DNA of 64,000 nt from Candidatus Flexifilum affinis (GTDB taxonomy: Bacteria; Chloroflexota; Anaerolineae; Aggregatilineales; Phototrophicaceae): the NCBI GenBank assembly GCA_016713325.1, contig JADJPJ010000084.1, positions 1 through 64,000 of the forward strand, written 5' to 3'. The position numbers and the translations under genes were made by a program. Each line of letters opens with the position of its first letter. The stretch's first letter is position 1. Under the pieces are notes generated by a model. That model was not told the origin of the DNA, searched no databases, and saw nothing but the letters and a program-made list of their open reading frames with translations. This document shows, in pieces, positions 25,555-33,201 of the stretch.

Positions 25555-26514
25555 CTACTGCAATACCCCGCTACTTGCTGATGGCGTTTCCCGGATCTTC
25601 TCCTGCCAGCGTAGAATGATCGGCATGATCACCGGAAACAGGACAAACCACAACCGCACCTCGTGCCAGATGCTGAACAGAATCATCAGCACGACGTAGG
25701 GCAGCATGGCCAGCAGCAGCAGTTTCTGCTCGCGGGTGGCGCTTTTCAAACCCAGGAGTCCGCCCACGAATACCGGCAGCAACAGGCCGTTGTGCAGCAG
25801 CGCGTGGACCAGCCAATAGCCGAGATTGCCTTCCATGAGCTGATCGGGTGTCCAGGGGTGGACCGCATCCCCCAGGATCACGCGAAGCAGCCCGTAGGTG
25901 ACCAGCCAGGCCAGCCCGGCGACGACGAGTCGCACGAGGTAGGGTTTTCTACGGGATGCTGACTCCGGGAACTTCAGAGCAGCATAGGCGGCTACCAGGA
26001 GGAATCCGGTTTCGCGGTTCAGAGTCGCCAGGATGACCAGCGCGACAAAAATGATGAACGGCGGCTCGCTTCTCTTCATCCACCACAGAACTCCGCAGAA
26101 CAGCGCGATCTCGACCATGGTATAGAGCGATGTTCCATAGTTCTGATAGCCCACAAAGAGATAGGGCGCCAGCAAGAGGGTTCCGAAGAGGGCGCTCTGG
26201 TCCTCCGCCTGGGTTTTTAGCCAGCGATACACGAGCACAAACATGATCGGCAGCACGAGGGCATGCGCCAGCGTGTAGGCCACCGCATTGCCGATCGCCG
26301 GGTCCTGGGGGATCGTGCGCGCCATCGCTTCGACCAGGATGGGCGAGAGAATCCGGTAGCGATAAGGGCTGGGCGCAGTGCCCTCGATCACTTCGCGATG
26401 TCGGGCATAACAGTCATCAAGGCAGACGGGATACAGGACGCGGGCAAACATATATGCAGAGACGAGACCGACGAAGATCAGGACGAAATGTGCATACCAC
26501 TGTGCGCGCCGCAT
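25555..26514 (-). CDS. Multi-spanning membrane protein, possible glycosyltransferase-related
   Basis: A 319-residue protein with about nine membrane segments. The first loop carries paired acidic and basic residues (YPVCLDDCYARHREVIEGTA, then PYRYRILSP), which resembles the catalytic loop of GT-C fold transferases, though no DxD is evident. Later segments include LATLNRETGFLLVAAYAAL; an RETG motif of this kind recurs in uncharacterised membrane proteins of glycan loci. It is the last gene of the glycan cluster, 240 nt after the GtrA gene. Assignment to sugar transfer is inference from context. Confidence 0.6.
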   Translation of the reverse strand: MRRAQWYAHFVLIFVGLVSAYMFARVLYPVCLDDCYARHREVIEGTAPSPYRYRILSPILVEAMARTIPQDPAIGNAVAYTLAHALVLPIMFVLVYRWLKTQAEDQSALFGTLLLAPYLFVGYQNYGTSLYTMVEIALFCGVLWWMKRSEPPFIIFVALVILATLNRETGFLLVAAYAALKFPESASRRKPYLVRLVVAGLAWLVTYGLLRVILGDAVHPWTPDQLMEGNLGYWLVHALLHNGLLLPVFVGGLLGLKSATREQKLLLLAMLPYVVLMILFSIWHEVRLWFVLFPVIMPIILRWQEKIRETPSASSGVLQ

Positions 26515-26687
26515 CGACTGTCCTTTTCTATGGTTCGGCGAAGCGAGAACGCTCTCGAAGATGGTCTATCTGCGGGGCGGCGAACAGCCCCCAGAGGATC
26601 GCGGAGAAGGAGATGTGTCGGTGGGCGGCGGAGTCGGCGGGCATGGGATCTATGCACTCAGAGTACGGGCCAGGTCTGCGGGATTAT

Positions 26688-26765
26688 GGGCGGGCACATG
26701 GGTCCGCCCGCAACGAAGCCCTTTGCAAACATGCTCTCATTTCTCGTTTCTCACTTATTCCTCAG
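26688..26765. repeat. GGGCGG hairpin plus polypurine tail motif
   Basis: A short GGGCGG/CCGCCC inverted repeat (26688-26711) is followed by TTTGCAAACATGCTCTCATT and a TCTCGTTTCTCACTTATTCC tract. The tract covers the stop codon of the GtrA gene. Read with the gene, it is the same GAGAAACGAGAAATGAG polypurine motif as at 16767. Confidence 0.55.
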
Positions 26766-27198
26766 AGCCCACCACGCTGACCGGCTCCTCACTCTGCTTC
26801 GGCTTGAGCACCAGGCGCGTGATCACGAAGGCGAACGGCACGGTCATCAGCGTGCCCAGCGCGGCGGCATACTCGGCTGGGATGTGCAGCCCGTCGACCA
26901 GCAGCACGGTGAAGATCGTCCCCAGTACGTACTGGACGATGTACACCACCGGGAATTTCAGCGCCGAGCGCCAGCGCAGCGGCTGGCGGAAGACGAACAA
27001 CGCGTTCAGCACATAGCCGACGGGTACGCCCGCGAAATAGCTGACGCCGTAGGCCACCGTGTAGGCGGTGACCGGCAGCAGCAGCAGGTAGATGATATAG
27101 GTCAGCACGCTGTTGACGCCGCCGGCCAGCACGTAGCGGATGAATGTGCCCAGGCCGCGGTGCTGCGTAAAACGCGTGAGCAGTCGGTCGGTACTCAC
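26755..27198 (-). CDS. GtrA-family membrane protein
   Basis: The start is GTG 27198. The 147-residue product has four membrane segments and the GtrA signature FIRYVLAGGVNSVLTYIIYL, with GVPVGYVLNALFVFRQPLRW in the middle. GtrA proteins assist the movement of polyprenyl-linked sugars across the membrane, usually alongside a GtrB-like GT2. Such a GT2 gene is the next one upstream in the same direction, so the two probably work as a pair in making or flipping a lipid-linked sugar donor. Confidence 0.85.
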   Translation of the reverse strand: MSTDRLLTRFTQHRGLGTFIRYVLAGGVNSVLTYIIYLLLLPVTAYTVAYGVSYFAGVPVGYVLNALFVFRQPLRWRSALKFPVVYIVQYVLGTIFTVLLVDGLHIPAEYAAALGTLMTVPFAFVITRLVLKPKQSEEPVSVVGSEE

Positions 27199-27413
27199 TC
27201 AGTCCTCAATCCCGTGTCTTCCTTCATTCCCCAGTCCCGTCTTTTTCCTCATCTCTCATTCCTCAAAGCGTCTTTGCAAAATCACAATTCGGCCTGTTTT
27301 TCGGGCGGACACGCCGGTCCGCCCCTACACCAACACGTTGCCTTGCAGGGGCGTACACAGAAAACCTGAAATGTCGCGCCTCACAAACACGCTCTCATCT
27401 CTCGTCTCTCGCC
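27199..27413. repeat. Polypurine tails and a GGGCGGAC hairpin
   Basis: This 215-bp gap holds two polypurine motifs (27195-27268 and 27391-27416, purine-rich on the minus strand). Between them is a hairpin GGGCGGACACGCCGGTCCGCCC at 27303-27324, ending in CCTAC like the GTAGGGAC family. No gene is seen. Confidence 0.55.
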
Positions 27414-28376
27414 TCAATACACCTCATCGACCACCACCTCCGGGCGGCGGGTCACCTCGTCGAAGATGCGCCAGACGTACTCGCCGATGATCCCCAGCAT
27501 GATGATCACTAACCCCAGCAGGAAGGCGATCAGCGCTGCCAGGGTGGCAAAACCGGGCACATCGGGCGTGCCGAACACATAGCTGAGAAAGATATAACCG
27601 CCGTAGAGGAAGCTCAAGCCTGAAACGATGAAGCCGATCAGGGTGATCAGGCGGATCGGCAGCACGGTGAAGCCGACCACCGAGTCGACAAAGTAGTTGA
27701 ACTTCTTGACGAACGTCCAGCGCGATTTGCCGTACGGTCGCTTGGGGCGCTCGTACTCCACTTCGGCGGGTTTGAAGCCCAGCCAGTAGAGCAGCAGCGT
27801 GGTGTTCATGTTCTTGGTGCTGTCGCGCATATACGGCAGGATCTGCCGGTCCATCAGCATGATGTCGAAGCCGGTCAGTGGGTAATCCTGGACGATGAAG
27901 CGGCGCACCAGTGAGTAGTAGAGGTGGGCGAACCAGCGTGTGGTGGCCGGGTCGCCGCGCATGGTGCGCACGGCCAGCACGAACTTCGAGCCCTTGAGCC
28001 AGTGATCGGTCATCTCCACGATCAGGTGCGGCGGGTCCTGCAAGTCGGCGGCCAGCCACATGAAGCAGTCGCCGGTGATGTAGTTGAGGCCCACCTTCGA
28101 GGAGTGGATGGCGCCGAAGTTGCGCGCCAGCTTGACAACCACCGTCGCCGGCCGCTGCGCCTTGATCTTCAGGAGCTGTTCCAGCGAGTCGTCACCCGAC
28201 CCGTCGTCGACGAACACCAGCTCCATGGCGCAGCCGCGCTCGGCGAGCTGCCCCTCGACCGTCTGGAGCGCCCGGAACAGGTGCGGCAGCGATTCGCCAT
28301 TGTAATACACCGGCACCACGACGGAGACCGTCTTCGATAGTCCGCTCGATGAGTCTGGCCTGGATGTTTCCTGCAT
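27414..28376 (-). CDS. GT2 glycosyltransferase with two C-terminal membrane segments (DPM1/GtrB type)
   Basis: A 320-residue protein. The GT-A domain begins with VSVVVPVYYNGESLPHLFRA and contains VFVDDGSGDDSLEQL (nucleotide-sugar site), then FMWLAADLQDPP with the DxQ/D metal site, and ends near residue 230. Two membrane helices (FTVLPIRLITLIGFIVSGLS and LAALIAFLLGLVIIMLGIIG) follow. This matches GtrB/ArnC enzymes that attach a sugar to undecaprenyl phosphate. The ribosome site AGAGGA lies 8 nt before ATG 28376. It precedes GtrA and follows the FemAB-like gene by 36 nt. Confidence 0.9.
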   Translation of the reverse strand: MQETSRPDSSSGLSKTVSVVVPVYYNGESLPHLFRALQTVEGQLAERGCAMELVFVDDGSGDDSLEQLLKIKAQRPATVVVKLARNFGAIHSSKVGLNYITGDCFMWLAADLQDPPHLIVEMTDHWLKGSKFVLAVRTMRGDPATTRWFAHLYYSLVRRFIVQDYPLTGFDIMLMDRQILPYMRDSTKNMNTTLLLYWLGFKPAEVEYERPKRPYGKSRWTFVKKFNYFVDSVVGFTVLPIRLITLIGFIVSGLSFLYGGYIFLSYVFGTPDVPGFATLAALIAFLLGLVIIMLGIIGEYVWRIFDEVTRRPEVVVDEVY

Positions 28377-28412
28377 GGCACGATCCTCTTGAATGCGCCG
28401 TCGAAAGCGCCG

Positions 28413-29357
28413 CTACCAGTGCAGCACGTAGGTGTCGCACATCACGCTGCGCCCGCCGAAGTCCTCCTTGTGGGCGATCAGCCCGCGGTTCAGACTGCCA
28501 TCGGGCGGGTTGATACTCGTGCCCAGGTCGAAGACCGGCTTGCCGGCATAGACCCGGTGCAGCAGATGATCCATCAGCAGATCGAGCGCGCCGGTACGAC
28601 GGCCGTCTGGTCCGGAGGCGATGTACTGCGCCCGCGCGACGTGCTCGCTCTCGTAGACCAGCACCCCGGCGATCAGCGCTTCGCCCTGGTACGCGCCGTA
28701 CAGCTTGATGTGCTCGGGGAAGCGCCGCGCCAACAGTGTGATCTCCGCCAGTGTGTGGACGGGTTTCGCGCCGTGCTGATCGGCCAGCACCGCCTCCAGC
28801 AGCGGCCAGTAGGCGGCCAGATCGCCGGATTCGCGGACGATCACTCCGGCCTTTTCGGCCTTGCGCACCTCGTAGCGCCGGTCCTTGGGAAACGCCGGCA
28901 TGCCGTTCGACCCACCAACGATGGCCGTGGCCGGCCGCCGATCGTTCAGTTGAGCCCCCTGCTGGAACAGGGCGTACAGATCTTCCTGTGCTGGGGCGCG
29001 ATGGTAGATCGCTGGGGGGGGCTTGTAGACCAGCCGGCGCAGCCCGCAGGCCTCCGCATATGGGCGCAGCGCGTCGAAAACGTCAAGCATCAGCGTCTGC
29101 TTCATGCGCCCGTCGGTGATCCAGCCGCCGAAGGTCAGGCCGCCGTGACTGAACAGGACCCCGTCCCGTTCGTTGGCCGGCAGGAGCGCGGCGACGCGTC
29201 CGCCATCGTGCGCGATCAGCGAGTGATCGGCAAAGCGGTCACGGTGGTACTCCATGTAGCCGCGCAGGAAGAGGAACGTGCCGTTCTTGCTCTCCTGCAC
29301 GAAGGCATCCCAGGCCGCCTGATGGGCGCCGGCGTAGCGCTCGATCGCGACGCTCAC
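28413..29357 (-). CDS. FemAB/GNAT-like acyltransferase of a glycan cluster
   Basis: GTG 29357 overlaps the stop of the methyltransferase (GTGA). The 314-residue product has the double-GNAT plan of FemAB-type proteins: WDAFVQESKNGTFLFLRGYM at the start, the DRRYEVRKAEKAGVIVRES segment in the middle, then a second half ending FDLGTSINPPDGSLNRGLIA HKEDFGG. Relatives transfer aminoacyl or acyl groups to amino sugars or peptides. With a DegT aminotransferase two genes upstream, the likely acceptor is the amine of an amino sugar. Donor unknown. Confidence 0.75.
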   Translation of the reverse strand: MSVAIERYAGAHQAAWDAFVQESKNGTFLFLRGYMEYHRDRFADHSLIAHDGGRVAALLPANERDGVLFSHGGLTFGGWITDGRMKQTLMLDVFDALRPYAEACGLRRLVYKPPPAIYHRAPAQEDLYALFQQGAQLNDRRPATAIVGGSNGMPAFPKDRRYEVRKAEKAGVIVRESGDLAAYWPLLEAVLADQHGAKPVHTLAEITLLARRFPEHIKLYGAYQGEALIAGVLVYESEHVARAQYIASGPDGRRTGALDLLMDHLLHRVYAGKPVFDLGTSINPPDGSLNRGLIAHKEDFGGRSVMCDTYVLHW

Positions 29358-30115
29358 GGCTTGAGGATCAGGATGTCCTCGCGGCGATTCGCCATCGGCA
29401 GGTCGGCGCGCTGAGGGAGAAGGAAGGAGTCGAAGCCGAAGCCGCGAACGCGGGCCAGGATGCCCAGCATCACCCCGTCGTCGATCTGGCCGGGCTCCGG
29501 CGTGTTGAAATCGACCTCAGGCGCTTCGTCGGTGTTCATGAAGGCCTTGTGGAAGGCGATGCCCGTCTCTGAGCCGAAGAAGCGTTTGCGCTTGGAGATA
29601 TTGGGGAAGTCGCCGATCAGCCACTGAGCCCCGCTGGCCATCAGCCCCAGCGTCTGGTCGATGAACGGGTAGAGCAGCCCCTCGGCGAAGATGATCGACA
29701 CCACGCCGTAGGCCAGGAGGACGTCGACCTTGCCGGCGTAATCGGTGAAGAGCTGAGGCGTCGCCTTGGGATAGTAGCCGGGCATCTTGATCAGGTGCGG
29801 CGCGTCCGGCAGCAGGTCGAGCATTTCCGGCGCGTCGATCATGATCAGCTTGTGGTTGTGTTCGCCGCAGTGGGCGATCATCAGCTTGGCCGGGTCACTG
29901 CATCCGGGGCCGATGTCGACCACGGTCAGACCCTGCTCGTTCAGGCGCGGCAGCTTGGCGAGGATGTCGGCGAAGATGGCCTCGCCCCGACCTTCGCGGT
30001 AGGAATCAGGAAAGCCGACCTTCTCGAACTCGGTCAGGTTCGGGTCCTTCGCCATCTCGCGAAAGCTCTCGTAGGTCAGGTTCTTGAAGCGGTCGAAGTT
30101 GATGTTTTGTGCCAT
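29354..30115 (-). CDS. Putative SAM-dependent methyltransferase in the glycan cluster
   Basis: A 253-residue protein. The glycine-rich SAM loop is TVVDIGPGCSDPAKLMI, followed after about 20 residues by the acidic end of strand 2 (LIMIDAPEMLD) and VDVLLAYGVVSIIFAEGLL at the strand 4 position. The long N-terminal helix (FDRFKNLTYESFREMAKDP) is typical of sugar methyltransferases in O-antigen loci. It is translationally coupled to the next gene (4-nt overlap) and starts 15 nt after the epimerase gene. The substrate is probably a nucleotide- or lipid-linked sugar; this is inference. Confidence 0.7.
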   Translation of the reverse strand: MAQNINFDRFKNLTYESFREMAKDPNLTEFEKVGFPDSYREGRGEAIFADILAKLPRLNEQGLTVVDIGPGCSDPAKLMIAHCGEHNHKLIMIDAPEMLDLLPDAPHLIKMPGYYPKATPQLFTDYAGKVDVLLAYGVVSIIFAEGLLYPFIDQTLGLMASGAQWLIGDFPNISKRKRFFGSETGIAFHKAFMNTDEAPEVDFNTPEPGQIDDGVMLGILARVRGFGFDSFLLPQRADLPMANRREDILILKP

Positions 30116-30130
30116 CTTATACTCTCTTGC

Positions 30131-31141
30131 TCACCAGTAGTGCGCTTTGTGCGCGCGGTAGTAGGCGACGGTTCGGGTCAGGCCTTCGCGCAGGCTGGTG
30201 GCCGGCGCCCAGCCGACGATTCGCCGGATCTTGCTGATGTCGGCGTAGAAATCGCCCGGCTCCTGGGCGGCGCGCTCCGGCGTGAACGGGGCGAACTCCC
30301 AGCGACCGCTGCCGGACACGTCGATCAGCTCCTCGGCCAGCGCCCGGAAGTTGCACGGGTCGCCGGTGGCCACGTTGAAGATCTCGCCATGTGCCGACTC
30401 GCACAGCACGCTCATCAGGATGGCGTCGATGCAGTCCTCGACGTACAGGAAATCGCGCAGGATGGCCCCGTCGCCGAAGACCTTGATCGTCTCGTCGTCG
30501 ACGGCCAGCCGCACGAACCAGTTGACCACGCCATAGCGCGGGTGGCGCATCTGCGCCCGCGCCCCGTAAATGTTTGTCAGCCGCAGCAGCACCGACGGGA
30601 TGTGATGCACCTGATGGTACATCAGGATGATCTTTTCCGCCGTCAGGTTGGACACGTCGAGCAGCATGCGCGGGGTGGTGGGCGTCTCTTCGTCGACCGG
30701 CAGATGCGGCACCGTGCCATATTCGCCGCGCGTGCCGGTGTAGACGACGCGGATGTTCGGGTTGTGCTGGCGGCAGGCCTCCATGACGGTGGCTGTGCCG
30801 CGAATGTTGATGTCGATGTCGGGGTACGGGTCGGTCAGGCTGATGATGTGATCGACCTGTCCGGCCAGATGGAACAGGTAATCCTGCCCCTGCACCAGAT
30901 AGCCCATCAGATTGGCGTCGCGGATGTCGGAGAAGGTCAGCGTCACCTGATCGCGCACCGGGGCAATGTTGAACAGGTTGGCGCCGTGGCCGGCCAGCAT
31001 GTTGTCCATGATGGTGACGCGCGCGCCCAGCTCGACCAGCCGGATCGCCAGATTGCTGCCCAGAAAACCCAACCCGCCGGTGATCAGGCAGTTCTTCCCC
31101 TTCAGAGCGTCGGTATTGAAGCGCACTGCATGATCTCCCAT
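30131..31141 (-). CDS. Extended SDR nucleotide-sugar epimerase/dehydratase-like protein, atypical active site
   Basis: A 336-residue extended SDR. The NAD loop is ITGGLGFLGSNLAIRL, with IMDNMLAG after strand 2 and FHLAGQVDH at strand 4. The usual Tyr-x3-Lys is absent: where YGVSKLAAE is expected, the sequence reads LDVSNLTAE. The C-terminal part is normal (LRLTNIYGARAQMRHPRYG, GAILRDFLYVEDCIDAIL). It binds a nucleotide sugar, but whether it catalyses epimerisation, dehydration or something else is uncertain. It starts 3 nt after the aminotransferase stop. Confidence 0.75.
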   Translation of the reverse strand: MGDHAVRFNTDALKGKNCLITGGLGFLGSNLAIRLVELGARVTIMDNMLAGHGANLFNIAPVRDQVTLTFSDIRDANLMGYLVQGQDYLFHLAGQVDHIISLTDPYPDIDINIRGTATVMEACRQHNPNIRVVYTGTRGEYGTVPHLPVDEETPTTPRMLLDVSNLTAEKIILMYHQVHHIPSVLLRLTNIYGARAQMRHPRYGVVNWFVRLAVDDETIKVFGDGAILRDFLYVEDCIDAILMSVLCESAHGEIFNVATGDPCNFRALAEELIDVSGSGRWEFAPFTPERAAQEPGDFYADISKIRRIVGWAPATSLREGLTRTVAYYRAHKAHYW

Positions 31142-31144
31142 CGC

Positions 31145-32248
31145 CTACCCCTTCATAGCCTCGATGACCGTATGCACATCGTCCGCTTTCAGACCCAGGT
31201 GCAGCGGCAGCGAGACGATCTCCCGGGTGACTCGTTCGGTGACCGGCAGGCTGCCTTCCGCGTAGCCAAGATCGTGGTAGGCGGGCTGGCGGTGGACCGG
31301 CACGGCGTAGTGAATCAGCGTCTGCACGCCGCGCGCCTTCAGCCGCTCCATCAGCGCGTCGCGTTCCGGGGAGCGCACCACATACAGGTGATAGACGTGC
31401 TCCGCGCCTGGTCGCACGACCGGCCGGACCACCGGCAGATCGGCCAGCCCTGTGTCGTAGACCGCCGCCAGCGCCCGCCGCGCCGCGTTGTGTTGGTCGA
31501 GCAGGGGCAGCTTGACGCGCAGCAGGGCCGCCTGCATTTCGTCGAGCCGGCTGTTGATGCCGCGCTCGGCGTGCTCGTAGCGGCTGACCTGCCCGTAGTT
31601 GCGCAGCCGCTTCAGCCGCTCGGCATAGGCCATATCGTTCGTGATGACCATGCCGCCGTCGCCGATCGCGCCCAGATTCTTGGTCGGGTAGAAGCTGAAG
31701 GCTGCCAGATGCCCGAAGGTCCCCACCCGCTGGCCGTTCAGCCGCGCGCCGTGGGCCTGGGCGCAGTCCTCGATCAGCAGCAGGCCGTGCGCTTCGGCGA
31801 TGCGCAGCAGGGCGGGCATGTCGGCGGGATAGCCGTAAAGGTGGACCGGCAGGATGGCGCGGGTGCGCGGGGTGATGGCCGCCTCGACCGCCGCCGGGTC
31901 AATGGTGTAGGTGTCGGCCTCGATATCGACCAGCACGGGGGTCGCCCCTGCCCGCTCGACGGCGCAGACCGTCGGCACGGCCGTATGGGCGACGGTGATC
32001 ACCTCGTCGCCCGGCCCAATTCCGCCGGCGCGCAGGGCCAGTTCGATGGCGTCGGTGCCATTGGCTACGCCGACGGCATGGGCGATGCCGTGCCAGGCGG
32101 CGAATTCGGCCTCGAAGGCGCTGACCTCCGCCCCCAGGATGAACCAGCCGCTGGTCAGCACGCGGCGGGCTGCTGCTTCCAGGGCCGGCTCCAGGTCCGC
32201 ATGGGCGGCGCGCAGGTCGTTGAAGGGAATGTGGGTAGTCGTCGTGAT
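31145..32248 (-). CDS. DegT/DnrJ/EryC1-family sugar aminotransferase
   Basis: A PLP enzyme that makes amino sugars from nucleotide keto-sugars. PLP Lys190 lies in FSFYPTKNLGAIGDGG; other family motifs are GVANGTDAIELALRA, LPVHLYGYPADM and EDCAQAHGA. The normal N-terminus (HIPFNDLRAAHADLEP) is in frame only upstream of the first GTG (32161). The only candidate start there is ATC at 32248, placed 4 nt after AGGAG, so either a rare ATC start is used or the base is a miscalled ATG. A TATAAT lies 35 nt further up. First gene of the glycan operon. Confidence 0.85.
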   Translation of the reverse strand: MTTTTHIPFNDLRAAHADLEPALEAAARRVLTSGWFILGAEVSAFEAEFAAWHGIAHAVGVANGTDAIELALRAGGIGPGDEVITVAHTAVPTVCAVERAGATPVLVDIEADTYTIDPAAVEAAITPRTRAILPVHLYGYPADMPALLRIAEAHGLLLIEDCAQAHGARLNGQRVGTFGHLAAFSFYPTKNLGAIGDGGMVITNDMAYAERLKRLRNYGQVSRYEHAERGINSRLDEMQAALLRVKLPLLDQHNAARRALAAVYDTGLADLPVVRPVVRPGAEHVYHLYVVRSPERDALMERLKARGVQTLIHYAVPVHRQPAYHDLGYAEGSLPVTERVTREIVSLPLHLGLKADDVHTVIEAMKG

Positions 32249-32283
32249 CGCGCTCCTGGCTTCAGCGCCGTCGATATGCCCTC

Positions 32284-32289
32284 ATTATA
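32284..32289 (-). promoter_or_regulatory. -10 box of the glycan operon
   Basis: A perfect TATAAT read on the minus strand, 35 nt from the predicted start and followed by AGGAG. No convincing -35 hexamer. Confidence 0.45.
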
Positions 32290-32350
32290 GGGGACCATGA
32301 CCATCTCCGCATTAAGGGGTGCTTTTTGAAGCGCGTTTGTCCGGGCGGGC

Positions 32351-32356
32351 TATAAT
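32351..32356 (+). promoter_or_regulatory. -10 box of the SDR gene
   Basis: A perfect TATAAT, 32 nt before ATG 32389. TTGAAG at 32326 is a possible -35 but the 19-nt spacing is long. It is divergent from the glycan operon promoter 62 nt away. Confidence 0.5.
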
Positions 32357-32388
32357 CGCCTCATACTGGGTGAGGAATGCCACATCGG

Positions 32389-33201
32389 ATGGCTGTCATG
32401 GGAAAACTGGACGGACGCGTCGCGCTGATCACCGGGGGCGGCACCGGCATCGGCAGGGCGACGGCGCTGCTCTTCGGCCGTGAAGGGGCGCGCGTGATGA
32501 TCGCCGGGCGCGATCTGGCCCGCGCGGAAGCCGCCGCCGCCGAGATCGCCGCGCAGGGCGGGACCGCCGCCGCCGTGGCCTGCGACGTGCGCGACCGCGC
32601 CGTCTGTGAAGCGGCTGTGACGGCGACCCTCGACCGCTTCGGCTCGGTCGACATCCTCTTCAACAATGCCGGCATTGTCCCCTACGGCACGGTACTGGAG
32701 ACCAGCGACGCCATCTGGCTCGACGTTTTCGCCACAAACGTGCATGGCACCTTCTACATGAGCCGCGCCGTGCTGCCCATCATGATCGAACAAGGCCGCG
32801 GCACGATCGTCAACAACAGCTCGGACTGGGGCGTGGTCGGCGGGCAGGGTGCGGCCGCTTATGCCGCCACCAAAGGGGCGGTCTCGCTGCTGACCAAAAG
32901 CATGGCGCTCGACCACGCCCGCGACGGCATCCGCGTCAACGCCGTCTGCCCCGGCGACACAGTGGTCGACCGCTGGCGCACCACCTGGACGGCGAAAGGG
33001 AACAGCCCGGAGACGTTTGACGATCGGCTGCAAGATCTGGGCGACGGCTTCCCGATCGGACGCGTGGCCGCTCCCGACGAGATCGCCAAAGCGGTGCTCT
33101 TCCTGGCCTGCGACGACAGCAGCTACATGACCGGGCATCTGCTCCTGGTCGATGGCGGCAACACGGCCGGCGGCGCCGCGACCCGCTACCCGCACGCATG
33201 A
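32389..33201 (+). CDS. Classical short-chain dehydrogenase/reductase
   Basis: A 270-residue NAD(P)-dependent oxidoreductase. The cofactor loop is ALITGGGTGIGRATALLF, the structural motif LFNNAGIVPYG, and the catalytic Ser-Tyr-Lys lie in VNNSSDWGVVGGQGAAAYAA followed by TKGA. PGDTVVD and the C-terminal YMTGHLLLVDGGNT are typical. Three in-frame ATGs occur (32377, 32389, 32398); 32389 is chosen for its distance from GAGGA. The stop overlaps the next start (ATGA at 33198). The substrate is unknown; homologues oxidise secondary alcohols or sugars. Confidence 0.85.
   Translation: MAVMGKLDGRVALITGGGTGIGRATALLFGREGARVMIAGRDLARAEAAAAEIAAQGGTAAAVACDVRDRAVCEAAVTATLDRFGSVDILFNNAGIVPYGTVLETSDAIWLDVFATNVHGTFYMSRAVLPIMIEQGRGTIVNNSSDWGVVGGQGAAAYAATKGAVSLLTKSMALDHARDGIRVNAVCPGDTVVDRWRTTWTAKGNSPETFDDRLQDLGDGFPIGRVAAPDEIAKAVLFLACDDSSYMTGHLLLVDGGNTAGGAATRYPHA

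Noticed and set aside
29795..32290. An 831-codon open frame on the plus strand opposite the aminotransferase, epimerase and methyltransferase genes
   Set aside because: It is a high-GC antisense shadow: His/Asp/Gly/Arg-rich, no domain, while the minus strand encodes three clear enzymes there.
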